From positions 1,677,001 to 1,741,000 of the forward strand of contig NZ_CP102451.1 of assembly GCF_024637875.1 (NCBI RefSeq): a stretch of 64,000 nt of DNA, in the 5' to 3' direction. The stretch comes from Vagococcus luciliae. Its GTDB lineage: Bacteria; Bacillota; Bacilli; Lactobacillales; Vagococcaceae. The stretch's first letter is position 1. Each line of letters begins with the position of its first letter. This document shows, piece by piece, positions 34,687 through 44,925 of the stretch. The position numbers and the translations under genes are program-made. The notes under the pieces were generated by a model that saw nothing but the letters and a program-made list of their open reading frames with translations, did not search any database and had not been told where the DNA came from.

Positions 34687-35871
34687 TTAAGATTCATGCA
34701 CTGAATCATCTAACTCATCTTTTTTAGAGTTATCTCCAAACGAAATCGCCCATTTCAACAATATTGGGGCAATCACTGTGGTAAAGATAATAACTAAAAC
34801 TAAAGACGCATACATTCCTTGATCGATAAAACCTTTTTCAAGTCCTAAAGATATTAAGATCAACGCCATTTCTCCTCGAGAGATTAAACTTGCACCAATG
34901 ATGGCACTACTATTATTATCAAATTTCTCGATTTTTCCTCCAAGGAACCCACCGATAAATTTAGTAAAGATAGCTAGTACACTAAAGACAATGATTAATA
35001 ACATGTTTTCGCCTAAACCATCTAAAACAAGTTTTAATCCAATACTAACAAAGAATATTGGGGCAAATAAAGCAGAAGTGATACTGGTTACTTTTCTTTC
35101 AACGTATTCAGCAAATGGTGTTTGCGAGATTAAGATACCAGCAAAGAATGCACCAATAATATCTGACATACCAATCCAATCAGCTAAAAAGCTAAGTAAA
35201 AAGACCATAATCAATGAAAATGCGACATCTCTTTCGGGAACCACAAAGTAAGATAATCCTTTAAGAATAATGGGTAAAATAAATTTTCCGAAGATATAAA
35301 TAAATAAGAAGAACAATACATTTTTAAATAGAAACGGTAAAACGTCCGCAGTCGTTGTATTGGGGTTTACTAAATTTAACACAAGATTTAGTAAAATCAC
35401 GACAATAATATCGTCTAAAATGGATGATCCTATGATAATGGATCCTTCTTTAGTTTGAATGAAATTTAATTCTTTTAATACCTGAATGGCAATACTAAGT
35501 GAAGTCGCTCCGAAGATTAAACCAATAAAAAGGGATGTGTCTTGAGAATAACTAAACGACCTTGAAGCGAAGAAAAAAACAAAGAATGGGACTAAAACCC
35601 CTAGAAGACCAGTAATAAGTGATGGCTTAAAATATTTTTTTAATATCTTTAAATCACTTTCGACACCGGCTATAAACATCAATAGAATAACCCCTAAGTG
35701 TGATAACAACTCGATTGAATCATTGCTTTGTATGATGTTAAAAACAGATGGTCCCACTAAAATCCCCACAATCAAACTGCCCACAACTGATGGAAACCCT
35801 AACCGAATGGCCACACTATCTGCTATTTTTGTAAATAAAATAATTAACCCTAAAGCTAATAAAATATTCAT
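34687..35871 (-). CDS. napA: CPA2-family Na+/H+ antiporter (NapA-like)
   Basis: A 394-residue integral membrane protein with about 12 spans. It starts directly with a membrane helix and has family features: VGSLIVGILVGP, LMFIAGVESDL, the paired acidic residues SSILDDIIVVILL in the ion-binding helix, and ISRGEMALILIS near the end. It resembles NapA of Enterococcus hirae, which exchanges Na+ for H+. It lacks the C-terminal TrkA-N/KefB regulatory domain. Single gene with its own terminator. Potassium specificity cannot be excluded. Confidence 0.88.
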   Translation of the reverse strand: MNILLALGLIILFTKIADSVAIRLGFPSVVGSLIVGILVGPSVFNIIQSNDSIELLSHLGVILLMFIAGVESDLKILKKYFKPSLITGLLGVLVPFFVFFFASRSFSYSQDTSLFIGLIFGATSLSIAIQVLKELNFIQTKEGSIIIGSSILDDIIVVILLNLVLNLVNPNTTTADVLPFLFKNVLFFLFIYIFGKFILPIILKGLSYFVVPERDVAFSLIMVFLLSFLADWIGMSDIIGAFFAGILISQTPFAEYVERKVTSITSALFAPIFFVSIGLKLVLDGLGENMLLIIVFSVLAIFTKFIGGFLGGKIEKFDNNSSAIIGASLISRGEMALILISLGLEKGFIDQGMYASLVLVIIFTTVIAPILLKWAISFGDNSKKDELDDSVHES

Positions 35872-36050
35872 AATCTACCTCTTTTCATTTTTTGTTTCGT
35901 TATATGAACGATTCCATAATGTTAATACTGACATTTTTTCTCTCCACCTCACTTTGATTTTTTCTAACACTACTTCTATAAATTAATCGTATAATAAATA
36001 GGAACTGATTTCAAGTTTGAACTCTGTCCTACAATTACTACCCTAAAATA

Positions 36051-36092
36051 AAAAAGTACAAGTTGAATTTTTTATTTCAACTCATACTTTTT
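36051..36092 (-). terminator. Terminator of metNIQ
   Basis: Minus-strand AAAAAGTATGAGTTGAA pairs with TTCAACTTGTACTTTTT (one mismatch-like G-U) and runs into TTATTTT, just downstream of the metQ stop. Confidence 0.85.
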
Positions 36093-36100
36093 CTTATTTC

Positions 36101-36946
36101 TTATTGATTCACAATCGTAACGGTACCTTTCCACTTGTTATTAACAAAATCAACAATTTTTTGATCATGCAATACTTCTACAAGAGCTTTTGTTTTGTCA
36201 GAATCTTTATCTTCAGATCTTACAGCAATGATATTAGCATATGGAGAGTTATTGTCTTCCACTAGGATACCATCTTTTTCAGGATTTAAGCCAATGCCTT
36301 CAGCAAAATTGGCATTAATCGCAACTAAATCGCCCTCTTTATTTTGATAAGTCGTCGCCATCATCGCTGGATCAATATCATATTTAAAGACTAAATTTTT
36401 AGGATTTTCTTCAATATCATCAAATGTTGCGGTTGTTAGATCCACACCATCTTTTACTTTTACTAGCCCTGCTTCTTGAAGCATGCCAATCACACGACCC
36501 CAGTCAGTTTGAGAGTTACTTACAAGTACTGTGGCACCATCTTTTAACTCTTTAATATCTTTAATTTTTTGTGAATACAGAGCCATCTTTTCTAAATGAA
36601 TCGCCCCTGCATTAGCAAAATCATATCCTTTTTCTTTTACTTCTTTATTAAAATATGGAATATGTTGGAAATAGTTGGCATCAATTTCTTTTTCTGCCAA
36701 CGCTTTATTTGGCAAGACATAATCTTGGAATGTCACGATTTCTAAATCATATCCTTTTTCTTTTAATAATGGTTTTGCCTCTTCTAATATTTCAGCATGT
36801 GGCGTTGGAGAGGCTCCAACCTTAATCACTTTGTCGTCTGTTGTACTACTTTTTGATGTGCTTTCTTTGCTACTATTATTTCCACAACCGACTAGTGCCA
36901 ATACAGCAAGAGCTGCTACACCAAATTTAATCCATGTTTTCTTCAT
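36101..36946 (-). CDS. metQ: Methionine ABC transporter substrate-binding lipoprotein MetQ
   Basis: A 281-residue NlpA/MetQ-family lipoprotein. Lipobox LVGC at about residues 18-21, followed by a Ser/Lys linker and the periplasmic-binding fold with KVGASPTPHAEILE, FQDYVLPNKALAEKEIDANY in its family position, and YANIIAVRSED. It binds methionine outside the cell and delivers it to MetNI. It is the last gene of metN-metI-metQ, 19 bases after metI. Confidence 0.96.
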   Translation of the reverse strand: MKKTWIKFGVAALAVLALVGCGNNSSKESTSKSSTTDDKVIKVGASPTPHAEILEEAKPLLKEKGYDLEIVTFQDYVLPNKALAEKEIDANYFQHIPYFNKEVKEKGYDFANAGAIHLEKMALYSQKIKDIKELKDGATVLVSNSQTDWGRVIGMLQEAGLVKVKDGVDLTTATFDDIEENPKNLVFKYDIDPAMMATTYQNKEGDLVAINANFAEGIGLNPEKDGILVEDNNSPYANIIAVRSEDKDSDKTKALVEVLHDQKIVDFVNNKWKGTVTIVNQ

Positions 36947-36965
36947 TTCTTTTCCCCCTAGTTAA

Positions 36966-37655
36966 TTAGCTTCTTTTATCTGTTAATTTTACTAATAAAT
37001 CACCTAGCCATTGTAAAATAAAGACAATGATTAGAATTAAAACTGTTGCGACCATGATAATCGTATGCTTATTTCCCATAAAGCCTCCTTGATAAGCAAG
37101 AGAGCCTAGACCACCTGCCCCAATCGCCCCTGCCATCGCAGTAAAGCCAATCATCGTAATGGTGGTCACTGTAATACCTGAGATTAAAGCTGGGATACTC
37201 TCAGGAATTAACACTTTAAAAATAATTTGCAGTTGTGTTGCGCCCATTGCTTCACTGGCTTCTAAAACACCAGGATCTACTTCACGAAACGCAATATCGA
37301 CCAGTCGTGCGTAAAATGGCGCTGCTGAAATAATCAACGCTGGTAAAGCAGCAGTTGGTCCTAACATCGTCCCAATCAATGCTTTTGTTATAGGAAATAA
37401 CAAAATAATTAAAATAATAAATGGAATGGAACGAAACGTGTTACTAATAATTGAAACAATGCCATAAAGTGTTTTTCCAACAGGTTTATTACTTTTTCCA
37501 AAATAATAAAGCATTAAACCAATAATCAACCCAATAATTACGACAAAAAATGTTGACACAAATGTCATATACAACGTTTCTTTTGTGGCTTTCACAAAAT
37601 CATCCACTTTAATTTCACTAAAATTAAAATATGTTTCGATTAGTCCTTTATCCAT
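36966..37655 (-). CDS. metI: Methionine ABC transporter permease MetI
   Basis: A 229-residue permease with five hydrophobic segments and the ABC-permease coupling (EAA) loop EASEAMGATQLQIIFKVLIPES. It forms the membrane channel of the methionine importer with MetN. It starts one base after the metN stop and precedes metQ. Confidence 0.96.
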   Translation of the reverse strand: MDKGLIETYFNFSEIKVDDFVKATKETLYMTFVSTFFVVIIGLIIGLMLYYFGKSNKPVGKTLYGIVSIISNTFRSIPFIILIILLFPITKALIGTMLGPTAALPALIISAAPFYARLVDIAFREVDPGVLEASEAMGATQLQIIFKVLIPESIPALISGITVTTITMIGFTAMAGAIGAGGLGSLAYQGGFMGNKHTIIMVATVLILIIVFILQWLGDLLVKLTDKRS

Positions 37656-37656
37656 G

Positions 37657-38685
37657 TTATATCACCTCAACTCCTACGCCATGTTGTTCGAAAAAGATCA
37701 AACTTTCTGAAAGTGTTGCCTCGTCTCCTGTTAACTGGACTAGCATGGTTCCAAAAGAGGAACTATTAGCTTGTCTAAGACTGGCTTGTAAAATATTTAC
37801 ATTAATTTGATAATGATGAATCACTTGTGAAATGACCGTTTCTTTTGCTTTATCCCCTTCAAATATCAAACGAACGAGAATCCCTTCAGGATAATTTTTA
37901 AGCAAGTATTGAATGGCTTCTTCGTTTTCTTCACTATCTTCTTGATTATCTTGTTTGATAAATCGTGCTGTGACTTCATGCTCTGGGTGTCTAAAAACAG
38001 ATAAGGTGTCGCCTGTTTCAATCACACGCCCTGTTTCCATGACAGCCACTTTATTACAGATTTTACGAATTACATTCATCTCATGAGTGATTAACACAAT
38101 AGTCAAGCCCAATTGTTTATTAATATCTAACAACAAGTCTAACACTTCTTCTGTTGTTTGTGGGTCAAGAGCGCTCGTTGCTTCATCACATAATAAAATC
38201 TGTGGATCATTTGTTAGGGCTCGAGCGATTCCCACACGCTGTTTTTGACCACCTGATAATTGACTAGGGTACGCATTTTCACGTCCTTCAAGACCAACTA
38301 GTTTAATTAATTCACGTGCTTTTTCTTCGCGTTCATCCTTTGGTACATGGCTAAATTCTAATGGTAGTAAGACGTTATCTAATACGGTTCTTGACCATAA
38401 AAGATTAAAATGTTGAAATATCATCCCAACTTCTTGACGATACTCTCGCAATTTTTTCCCTTTTAACTTAGTAATATCTTCTCCGTCTACTTCAATCACG
38501 CCACTGGTTGGAGATTCTAATAAATTTAATAAGCGAATCAAGGTACTTTTACCTGCTCCTGAAAAACCAATCACACCAAAAATATCGCCACTTTTAATGG
38601 ATAAATTGACATCTTTAACTGCTTCAACTGTTTGTTTCTTAGTTTGATATGTTTTACAGACATTAATTAATTCTATATCACTCAC
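37657..38685 (-). CDS. metN: Methionine ABC transporter ATPase MetN
   Basis: A 342-residue ATPase: Walker A GFSGAGKST, Q-loop region, signature LSGGQKQRVGIARAL, Walker B ILLCDEATSALD and a C-terminal NIL/ACT-like domain (from about residue 265) that binds methionine and inhibits the transporter in the family. The frame runs up to 38718, but AAGGAGG seven bases before GTG at 38685 fixes the start and gives the family length. It heads metNIQ behind a T-box leader. Confidence 0.96.
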   Translation of the reverse strand: MSDIELINVCKTYQTKKQTVEAVKDVNLSIKSGDIFGVIGFSGAGKSTLIRLLNLLESPTSGVIEVDGEDITKLKGKKLREYRQEVGMIFQHFNLLWSRTVLDNVLLPLEFSHVPKDEREEKARELIKLVGLEGRENAYPSQLSGGQKQRVGIARALTNDPQILLCDEATSALDPQTTEEVLDLLLDINKQLGLTIVLITHEMNVIRKICNKVAVMETGRVIETGDTLSVFRHPEHEVTARFIKQDNQEDSEENEEAIQYLLKNYPEGILVRLIFEGDKAKETVISQVIHHYQINVNILQASLRQANSSSFGTMLVQLTGDEATLSESLIFFEQHGVGVEVI

Positions 38686-38713
38686 AATGATGCCTCCTTC
38701 AATTTCTTTTGAT

Positions 38714-39014
38714 AACAAAAAAGCTTCCGTCCTTTATCTACTTTAAACAAGTAAACAAAGGACGAAAGCATTGTTTCGTGTTACCACCTTTTTTCATTAT
38801 TACCTCACGATAATAACCTTACCCAGTACGCAAGCCGATTGCTTTTAATACTGTTGTCCGGTAACGGGAACTCCCGAAAAATACTAGCGGTACACGCTCA
38901 TACTTTTATGCTCAAAGACCATCTTCTATTTCCTTCTTGTTCCTCTTTCTCACCATCCGAGGTCTCTTTATACAATCCAAAAATATACTCTTCTTTTCAA
39001 AGCAATGATTTATT
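38714..39014 (-). promoter_or_regulatory. T-box riboswitch leader of metNIQ (probably methionine)
   Basis: The minus-strand leader of about 300 nt contains the T-box core AAGGTGGTAACACG (38777-38792 region) and downstream a terminator in which GCTTTCGTCCTTT pairs with AAAGGACGGAAGC and is followed by TTTTTT (38714-38769). The 5' part has the long Stem I region. AUG at 38899-38901 (in AGUAUGAGCG) is a candidate specifier codon and fits the transporter, but I assigned it by context, not by folding. Uncharged tRNA-Met would favour the antiterminator and switch metNIQ on. Confidence 0.88.
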
Positions 39015-39020
39015 AGGCAT

Positions 39021-39049
39021 ATAATATCAAAGGAAAATTTTTATGTCAA
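39021..39049 (-). promoter_or_regulatory. Promoter of metNIQ
   Basis: Perfect TTGACA (39044-39049), 17-base spacer, TATTAT (39021-39026) on the minus strand. Confidence 0.8.
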
Positions 39050-39138
39050 CAATTTTATTCAACATTTTTTAACTTTTTGACTAAAGAGTTTGCATTGCTA
39101 TTCTTTAGCAATCATTGTAAAATGTAGTAGTAGTAATA

Positions 39139-39153
39139 CAGTAGCGTTTACAA
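39139..39153 (+). promoter_or_regulatory. Possible CcpA (cre) site upstream of deoC
   Basis: On the minus strand TTGTAAACGCTACTG matches the cre consensus WTGNAANCGNWNNCW at all but one specified position. It lies 25 bases before the deoC start, where bound CcpA would block transcription. An ATTGCTA/TAGCAAT inverted repeat lies further upstream (about 39095-39111). Confidence 0.45.
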
Positions 39154-39177
39154 ATATTATTTGAAGGAGCTAATTTT

Positions 39178-39825
39178 ATGAATTTAGCAAAATATGTCGA
39201 TCACACGTTATTAAAACCAGATGCCACAAGAGAGCAAATCAAAACACTATGCGAGGAAGCAGCAGAATACGACTTCGCCTCAGTGTGTGTTAATCCTTTC
39301 TGGGTAAGCTACGCAGCAGAAATTTTAGCTGATGCAAAAGCAAAAGTGTGTACCGTTATTGGGTTCCCTTTAGGGGCAAACACAACAGAAACCAAAGTAT
39401 TTGAAACAACAAATGCTATTGAAAATGGTGCGGAAGAAATTGATATGGTCATTAATATCGGTGCTTTAAAAAATAAAGAATATGACATCGTAGAAAAAGA
39501 TATTGCCGCAGTCGTTGAAGCAAGTCATCCAAAGGCAATTGTTAAAGTGATTATTGAAACATGTCTTTTAACAGATGAAGAAATCGTTAAAGCGTGTGAA
39601 TTATCTGTTGCAGCAAACGCTGACTTTGTTAAAACATCAACAGGTTTCTCAACTGGTGGGGCAACACCTGAAGATGTGAAATTAATGAAAGATACAGTTA
39701 AAGACAGTGCCTTTGTTAAAGCATCAGGTGGCGTTCGCTCTAAAGAAGATGCCTTCACCATGATTGAAATGGGGGCTGACAGACTTGGAACAAGTTCTGG
39801 TATCCTTTTAGTAAAAGAAGACTAA
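39178..39825 (+). CDS. deoC: Deoxyribose-phosphate aldolase
   Basis: A 215-residue class I aldolase of the DeoC family. The Schiff-base lysine is in [14 protein letters not shown] (about residues 149-162), with the second lysine in [15 protein letters not shown], and VCVNPFWV and [12 protein letters not shown] are family motifs. It splits 2-deoxyribose-5-phosphate into glyceraldehyde-3-phosphate and acetaldehyde, linking nucleoside breakdown to glycolysis. GAAGGAG precedes the ATG. Other deo genes are not adjacent. Confidence 0.97.
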   Translation: MNLAKYVDHTLLKPDATREQIKTLCEEAAEYDFASVCVNPFWVSYAAEILADAKAKVCTVIGFPLGANTTETKVFETTNAIENGAEEIDMVINIGALKNKEYDIVEKDIAAVVEASHPKAIVKVIIETCLLTDEEIVKACELSVAANADFVKTSTGFSTGGATPEDVKLMKDTVKDSAFVKASGGVRSKEDAFTMIEMGADRLGTSSGILLVKED

Positions 39826-39828
39826 CAT

Positions 39829-39864
39829 AAAAAAACGACGGGAAAATTCCTCGTCGTTTTTTTT
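39829..39864 (+). terminator. Bidirectional terminator between deoC and dpnII
   Basis: AAAAAACGACG and CGTCGTTTTTTTT form the stem around GGAAAATTCCT. The A-run on the left lets it also terminate the minus-strand restriction operon. Confidence 0.88.
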
Positions 39865-39885
39865 GATGATTAAAAATAGCTACCC

Positions 39886-40803
39886 TTACTCATAAAACAT
39901 CTCTTCAAAATAACCATCTCTTAACATCTTTAAATTAAATATATTATCAATATGACCAAATGCTTCTGAAATTGGTATTTTAGCAGTATGCCACCCTTGT
40001 CCATCAGTAACCCAAACAAACGTTACATCATCTTTAGAAGTTTCAATTAGATCATTAAGTGAGGTAAATTCTCCCGATACTGATTTTAATTTAGAACCAC
40101 CACCACCATAATAATTAGTTTCTATAATCCAAACTTTATTTGTTTTCGGATTATAAACCGCTTCATCAAACCTTCTTTCAGATTTGTCAACAGGAACTTC
40201 AATACCCCAATTCTCTTTAATAAATTTTGCTGTTGCTTGTGGATAATGATCTAAACCAAGCTCTTTACTCACTTTTATAACATTCCGTTCTAGTATGCCT
40301 TCCATTGTCGTTCCACTACGATTTTTTCTAGCATTACTATCTAAACCTGCTTCCACGCCATAAACGTAATCGACTAATGACCGTTTTGCTTTTTTTTCTA
40401 AAAAAGTCAACAATCCAGAATCGTTACAAAAATCGACATACCCTTGAATTTTTTGAGTGTCTATATTTATAAAATCAAGTTTATAAAATTCCATTGCATC
40501 ATCATTATCAATAAACAATACATCTAATACTTTATCTCGACTCGCTATTAGAGAAGGTATAGCTTTTAATAAGTGAGGTTGTTTAATAAATAAATCTAAT
40601 GCCTTATCATAAATATCTTCTTTTCCGATTAAATAATTTAATGTGTTTAATTCTAATTCATATTTTTGCGTTTCGCGATCAACTTTATCCCAATTAACAT
40701 AATATTCCGGAGTTCTATTTGTAGTCGATAAAGTAGACATAAAATAATCTAATCTATCTGCATCAGTCATTTTAGAATATGATGAGTAATTAATCTGTTC
40801 CAT
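39886..40803 (-). CDS. dpnB: DpnII-type restriction endonuclease (GATC)
   Basis: A 305-residue DpnII/MboI-type enzyme. Family features include YELELNTLNYLIGKED, KQPHLLKAIPSLIASRD, and the catalytic-looking segment RRFDEAVYNPKTNKVWIIETNYYGGGGSKL, cited here as FDEAVY (Asp) and WIIETNYY (E-x-N/K type). It cuts unmethylated GATC. It lies last in the order dpnM-dpnA-dpnB, the order of the pneumococcal DpnII system, with 23 bases after dpnA. Confidence 0.93.
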   Translation of the reverse strand: MEQINYSSYSKMTDADRLDYFMSTLSTTNRTPEYYVNWDKVDRETQKYELELNTLNYLIGKEDIYDKALDLFIKQPHLLKAIPSLIASRDKVLDVLFIDNDDAMEFYKLDFINIDTQKIQGYVDFCNDSGLLTFLEKKAKRSLVDYVYGVEAGLDSNARKNRSGTTMEGILERNVIKVSKELGLDHYPQATAKFIKENWGIEVPVDKSERRFDEAVYNPKTNKVWIIETNYYGGGGSKLKSVSGEFTSLNDLIETSKDDVTFVWVTDGQGWHTAKIPISEAFGHIDNIFNLKMLRDGYFEEMFYE

Positions 40804-40826
40804 AAAACATCTCCTATTATTGTTTC

Positions 40827-41600
40827 CTAGCTATTTTGTAATCTCTTTATTGCTAAATCTAAATAATCTTTTTCTTGATCAATTCCTATATATCGTCTAC
40901 CTAGTTTTTTAGCTACAACACATGTTGTTCCACTTCCAACAAAAGGATCTAACACTAGGTCTTCCTCTTTTGTAGAAGATAATATAATTTGTTCCAAAAG
41001 GTATTCTGGTTTTTGAGTAGGATGTTTCCCATATTTTTTTTCTTTTAAAGGTGTCAAAGAGCCCATCCAAACATCTTTCATTTGTTTTCCACCATTTCGT
41101 TCCTTCATTAAATCATAGTTATAATAATGCCGAGCTTTTTTATCATTTTTTCTAGCCCATAATACTGTTTCTGTTGAATGTGTAAAATAGCGACACGACA
41201 AATTTGGTGGAGGATTTATTTTTTGCCATGTTATATTATTTAAAATTTTAAACCCCTCTTGCTCAAGAGCCATACCGACTGAGTATATATTATGTAAAGA
41301 GCCAGAAATCCAAATCGTTCCATTAGGCTTGAGCGTTCGTTTTGCCAATCTAATCCATGACCGATTAAATTCATGTTTAGCTTCTAAAGAATCTATTTTA
41401 TCCCATTCACCTTTATTCACTGAAACGGCTTTTCCACCACTACATGATATGCCATCATTACTTAAAAAATAAGGAGGATCTGCAAAAATCATGTCTATAC
41501 TTTCTTCATCTATCTTTTCTAAAAAATCGAACGTATCTGCTAATACTAATGCTGAACCACTTTCCTTATCAAAGTAATACACTTCTTCTCTCAATCGCAT
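40827..41600 (-). CDS. dpnA: DpnA-like DNA adenine methyltransferase
   Basis: A 257-residue beta-class N6-adenine methyltransferase. The catalytic motif DPPY (in MIFADPPYFLS, about residue 42) comes before the SAM-binding motif DPFVGSGTT (about residue 222), the beta-class order. In the pneumococcal system DpnA methylates single-stranded GATC DNA during transformation, letting unmethylated incoming plasmids survive the host nuclease. Ten bases separate it from dpnM upstream. Confidence 0.93.
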   Translation of the reverse strand: MRLREEVYYFDKESGSALVLADTFDFLEKIDEESIDMIFADPPYFLSNDGISCSGGKAVSVNKGEWDKIDSLEAKHEFNRSWIRLAKRTLKPNGTIWISGSLHNIYSVGMALEQEGFKILNNITWQKINPPPNLSCRYFTHSTETVLWARKNDKKARHYYNYDLMKERNGGKQMKDVWMGSLTPLKEKKYGKHPTQKPEYLLEQIILSSTKEEDLVLDPFVGSGTTCVVAKKLGRRYIGIDQEKDYLDLAIKRLQNS

Positions 41601-41609
41601 CCCTCAACT

Positions 41610-42524
<915 letters not shown>

Positions 42525-42526
42525 CT

Positions 42527-42559
42527 AAAAAAGGAAAGATTTTACTCTCTCCTTTTTTA
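42527..42559 (-). terminator. Terminator of cshB
   Basis: Minus-strand AAAAAAGGAGAGA and TCTTTCCTTTTTT pair with one G-U across a 6-base loop, ahead of the dpnM promoter region. Confidence 0.8.
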
Positions 42560-42588
42560 TTTATTTAATCATTTCATCGTTTTTTTGC

Positions 42589-43935
42589 TTAAAAATCTTG
42601 TTTTCTTGCTTTACGTTTGCTTCTATTTGATTGACGTTGCTCAATTTTACGTTTTTGTTTTTGATCATCAGCAATCGCATAGCGAATTTTTTTCTTGTAA
42701 CCTGGTTTCACTTTTTTCTTCTGTTTTTTCACCATACCAATCATAGATGGATCTAATTGTTTTTGCGTACGTGAGCGTTGTTCACGACGATTACGATCGT
42801 AATGATCCACAATTTCACCTTTTTTGATAGCTTTTGGTTCAAATCTAATACCAAGTTTTTCTAATTCAGCCAATGCTGCTTCATCTTTTGGCTCATATAA
42901 CGTGATGGCAATACCCGGAAGTCCATTACGCCCAGTACGACCCACGCGGTGAATAAAGAATTCTAAATCTTTTGGAATTTCAGCGTTAATGACATGAGAA
43001 ACGCCTTCAATATCAATTCCTCTTGCAGCTAAGTCTGTCGCCACGACAAATTGATAATCTAAGTTTTGAATGCTTTTCATCACACGTTTACGTTCACGTG
43101 GCGGAATATCTCCATGAATTTTAGCCACTTTTAAGCCTTTTTCTTTTAAGAAATCAGTAATTTCATCGACTTTTTGTTTCGTATTCGCAAACACCATTGC
43201 TAAAAATGGGTGCCCTATTGTTAATAAATCATAGACGACTTGTTCCACGTCTTTACTTTTTGTCGAGATAACCCAGTTTTCAATCGTATCAGAAATAACA
43301 GACGTTGGTTTGATATGCTCCACAACAGGATTGTCCATGTATTTTTTCAAGAATGGTTTTAATTTCACTGGAATTGTCGCTGAAAAGACTAACATTTGTA
43401 AACTTCCAGGTAATGTTGCAGCAATTTTATCGACATCTTCTAAAAATCCCATATCAAGTGTCATATCAGCTTCATCGACAACAAAAGCAAATGCTGTATG
43501 TGTTTTTAGTGCACCACTTTCAATTAAATCTAAAATACGACCTGGCGTTCCAATCACAACATGAGGTTGTTGGTTTGCTAACTTGTCCATTTGGCGTTTT
43601 TTATCTGTTCCACCCACATAGTTGCTCACACGTAGCTCATCATCATAGTGGCCAGCCAATTGGTTTGCTGCTTGATAAATTTGTTCAGCTAACTCACGAC
43701 TTGGTGCTGTGATAATGACTTGAACTTCTTCTTTTTTTGTGTCAATTTTATTCATCAGTGGTAATAAAAATGTGTGCGTCTTCCCTGAACCTGTTTGCGA
43801 TTGTCCAACAACACTTTTTCCTTTATTAATCACTGGAATCAATGTTTCTTGAACTTCCGTTGCTTCTTTAAATCCTATCTCATCTAATGCTTGGATTAAG
43901 TTATCGTTTAATCCAAATTGGTTAAATTTTGTCAT
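42589..43935 (-). CDS. cshB: DEAD-box RNA helicase CshB
   Basis: A 448-residue DEAD-box helicase: Q-motif FNQFGLND...ATEVQ, Walker A SQTGSGKT, DEAD in FVVDEADMTLDMGF, SAT in VFSATIP, and HRVGRTGR. The basic C-terminal tail (NRREQRSRTQKQLD and KKQKKKVKPGYKKKIR) and the length match CshB (YqfR), a cold-shock helicase that remodels structured RNA. GGAAGG eight bases before ATG at 43935 sets the start; a GTG three codons upstream sits too close to it. Confidence 0.93.
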   Translation of the reverse strand: MTKFNQFGLNDNLIQALDEIGFKEATEVQETLIPVINKGKSVVGQSQTGSGKTHTFLLPLMNKIDTKKEEVQVIITAPSRELAEQIYQAANQLAGHYDDELRVSNYVGGTDKKRQMDKLANQQPHVVIGTPGRILDLIESGALKTHTAFAFVVDEADMTLDMGFLEDVDKIAATLPGSLQMLVFSATIPVKLKPFLKKYMDNPVVEHIKPTSVISDTIENWVISTKSKDVEQVVYDLLTIGHPFLAMVFANTKQKVDEITDFLKEKGLKVAKIHGDIPPRERKRVMKSIQNLDYQFVVATDLAARGIDIEGVSHVINAEIPKDLEFFIHRVGRTGRNGLPGIAITLYEPKDEAALAELEKLGIRFEPKAIKKGEIVDHYDRNRREQRSRTQKQLDPSMIGMVKKQKKKVKPGYKKKIRYAIADDQKQKRKIEQRQSNRSKRKARKQDF

Positions 43936-43983
43936 TGTATTCACCTTCCTTTACGTTCCTTTGGCATTATAGCACAGTTTCAA

Positions 43984-44925
43984 CTAAAAAAATAATGTTA
44001 AAATGACGAATATAAAGACAATATATAAAATGATGGAATAAGTTAATGACGTTGTCGCAAATTCTGCGTCTGCTCCGTAACCTTTGGCTAAAATGGGTAA
44101 CGCATTTTGAACTGGCATGGCAGATTGTAAAATAAATACTTTTAACATCAAACTAGGCACAGGAATAATAAAAGATAACCCATATACCACAAGAGGTGAA
44201 ATAATATAGCGACCAAGCATCACACCCGCGACATCTTTATCCATTTTTAAATTTTTAAATCCTGTTTGATAAATGATAATTCCAATCACAAAAAGAGACA
44301 GAGAGGTTGTCATCCCACCAACATAAGTAGAAAAATCAATCATCGGTTTTGGCACAGCCATATCAGTCAACATCCATAAAATCCCAACAAAAAACCCTAA
44401 AATAGCCGGTGACAGTAATTGCTTCAATAATTTTTCAGGACTAAAATTAGCTTTTTCTAAATGGTTATCTGGATTATCTCGGCTAATCAACATAATACCA
44501 ACCGTAAAGAAAAACGTAGTATTACAAATATAGTAAAGCAACGCATAAGGAATCGCTTTTTCACCAAAAATAGCCATATTAACAGGTAATCCCATAAAAA
44601 TAGTATTAGCCGCCGTAAACATGGTGCGAAACGATCCTTTACGAGTATCTGGTACACGTGTAATACGAGAATACACAATACTAATCAAAAACGTCACAAT
44701 AATCGAGACAAATGGTAATGCTAATCCTGTGAATAGTTCTAAAAATTCTGCTCGAGTAAATTTTTGTGTCATGTTTAAAAACATACTTAAAGGCAACGTG
44801 ATATTTAACACTAATTTTGAAAATACATTGGCGATATGATTATCAAACCATCGTTTTTTAGTCAGCATATAGCCTAAAAAGATAATCGCAAATACCACTA
44901 AAATATTTAAATACGCCGTAATCAT
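43984..44925 (-). CDS. AEC-family transporter
   Basis: A 313-residue membrane protein with about ten spans in two halves, typical of the auxin efflux carrier (AEC) family; visible motifs are NITLPLSMFLNMT and FMGLPVNMAIFG. Members export organic acids or similar compounds (malate in MleP); substrate here unknown. The ATG directly follows the alr TAG stop, with GAAAGGA ten bases upstream, so it is co-transcribed with alr. Confidence 0.88.
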   Translation of the reverse strand: MITAYLNILVVFAIIFLGYMLTKKRWFDNHIANVFSKLVLNITLPLSMFLNMTQKFTRAEFLELFTGLALPFVSIIVTFLISIVYSRITRVPDTRKGSFRTMFTAANTIFMGLPVNMAIFGEKAIPYALLYYICNTTFFFTVGIMLISRDNPDNHLEKANFSPEKLLKQLLSPAILGFFVGILWMLTDMAVPKPMIDFSTYVGGMTTSLSLFVIGIIIYQTGFKNLKMDKDVAGVMLGRYIISPLVVYGLSFIIPVPSLMLKVFILQSAMPVQNALPILAKGYGADAEFATTSLTYSIILYIVFIFVILTLFF

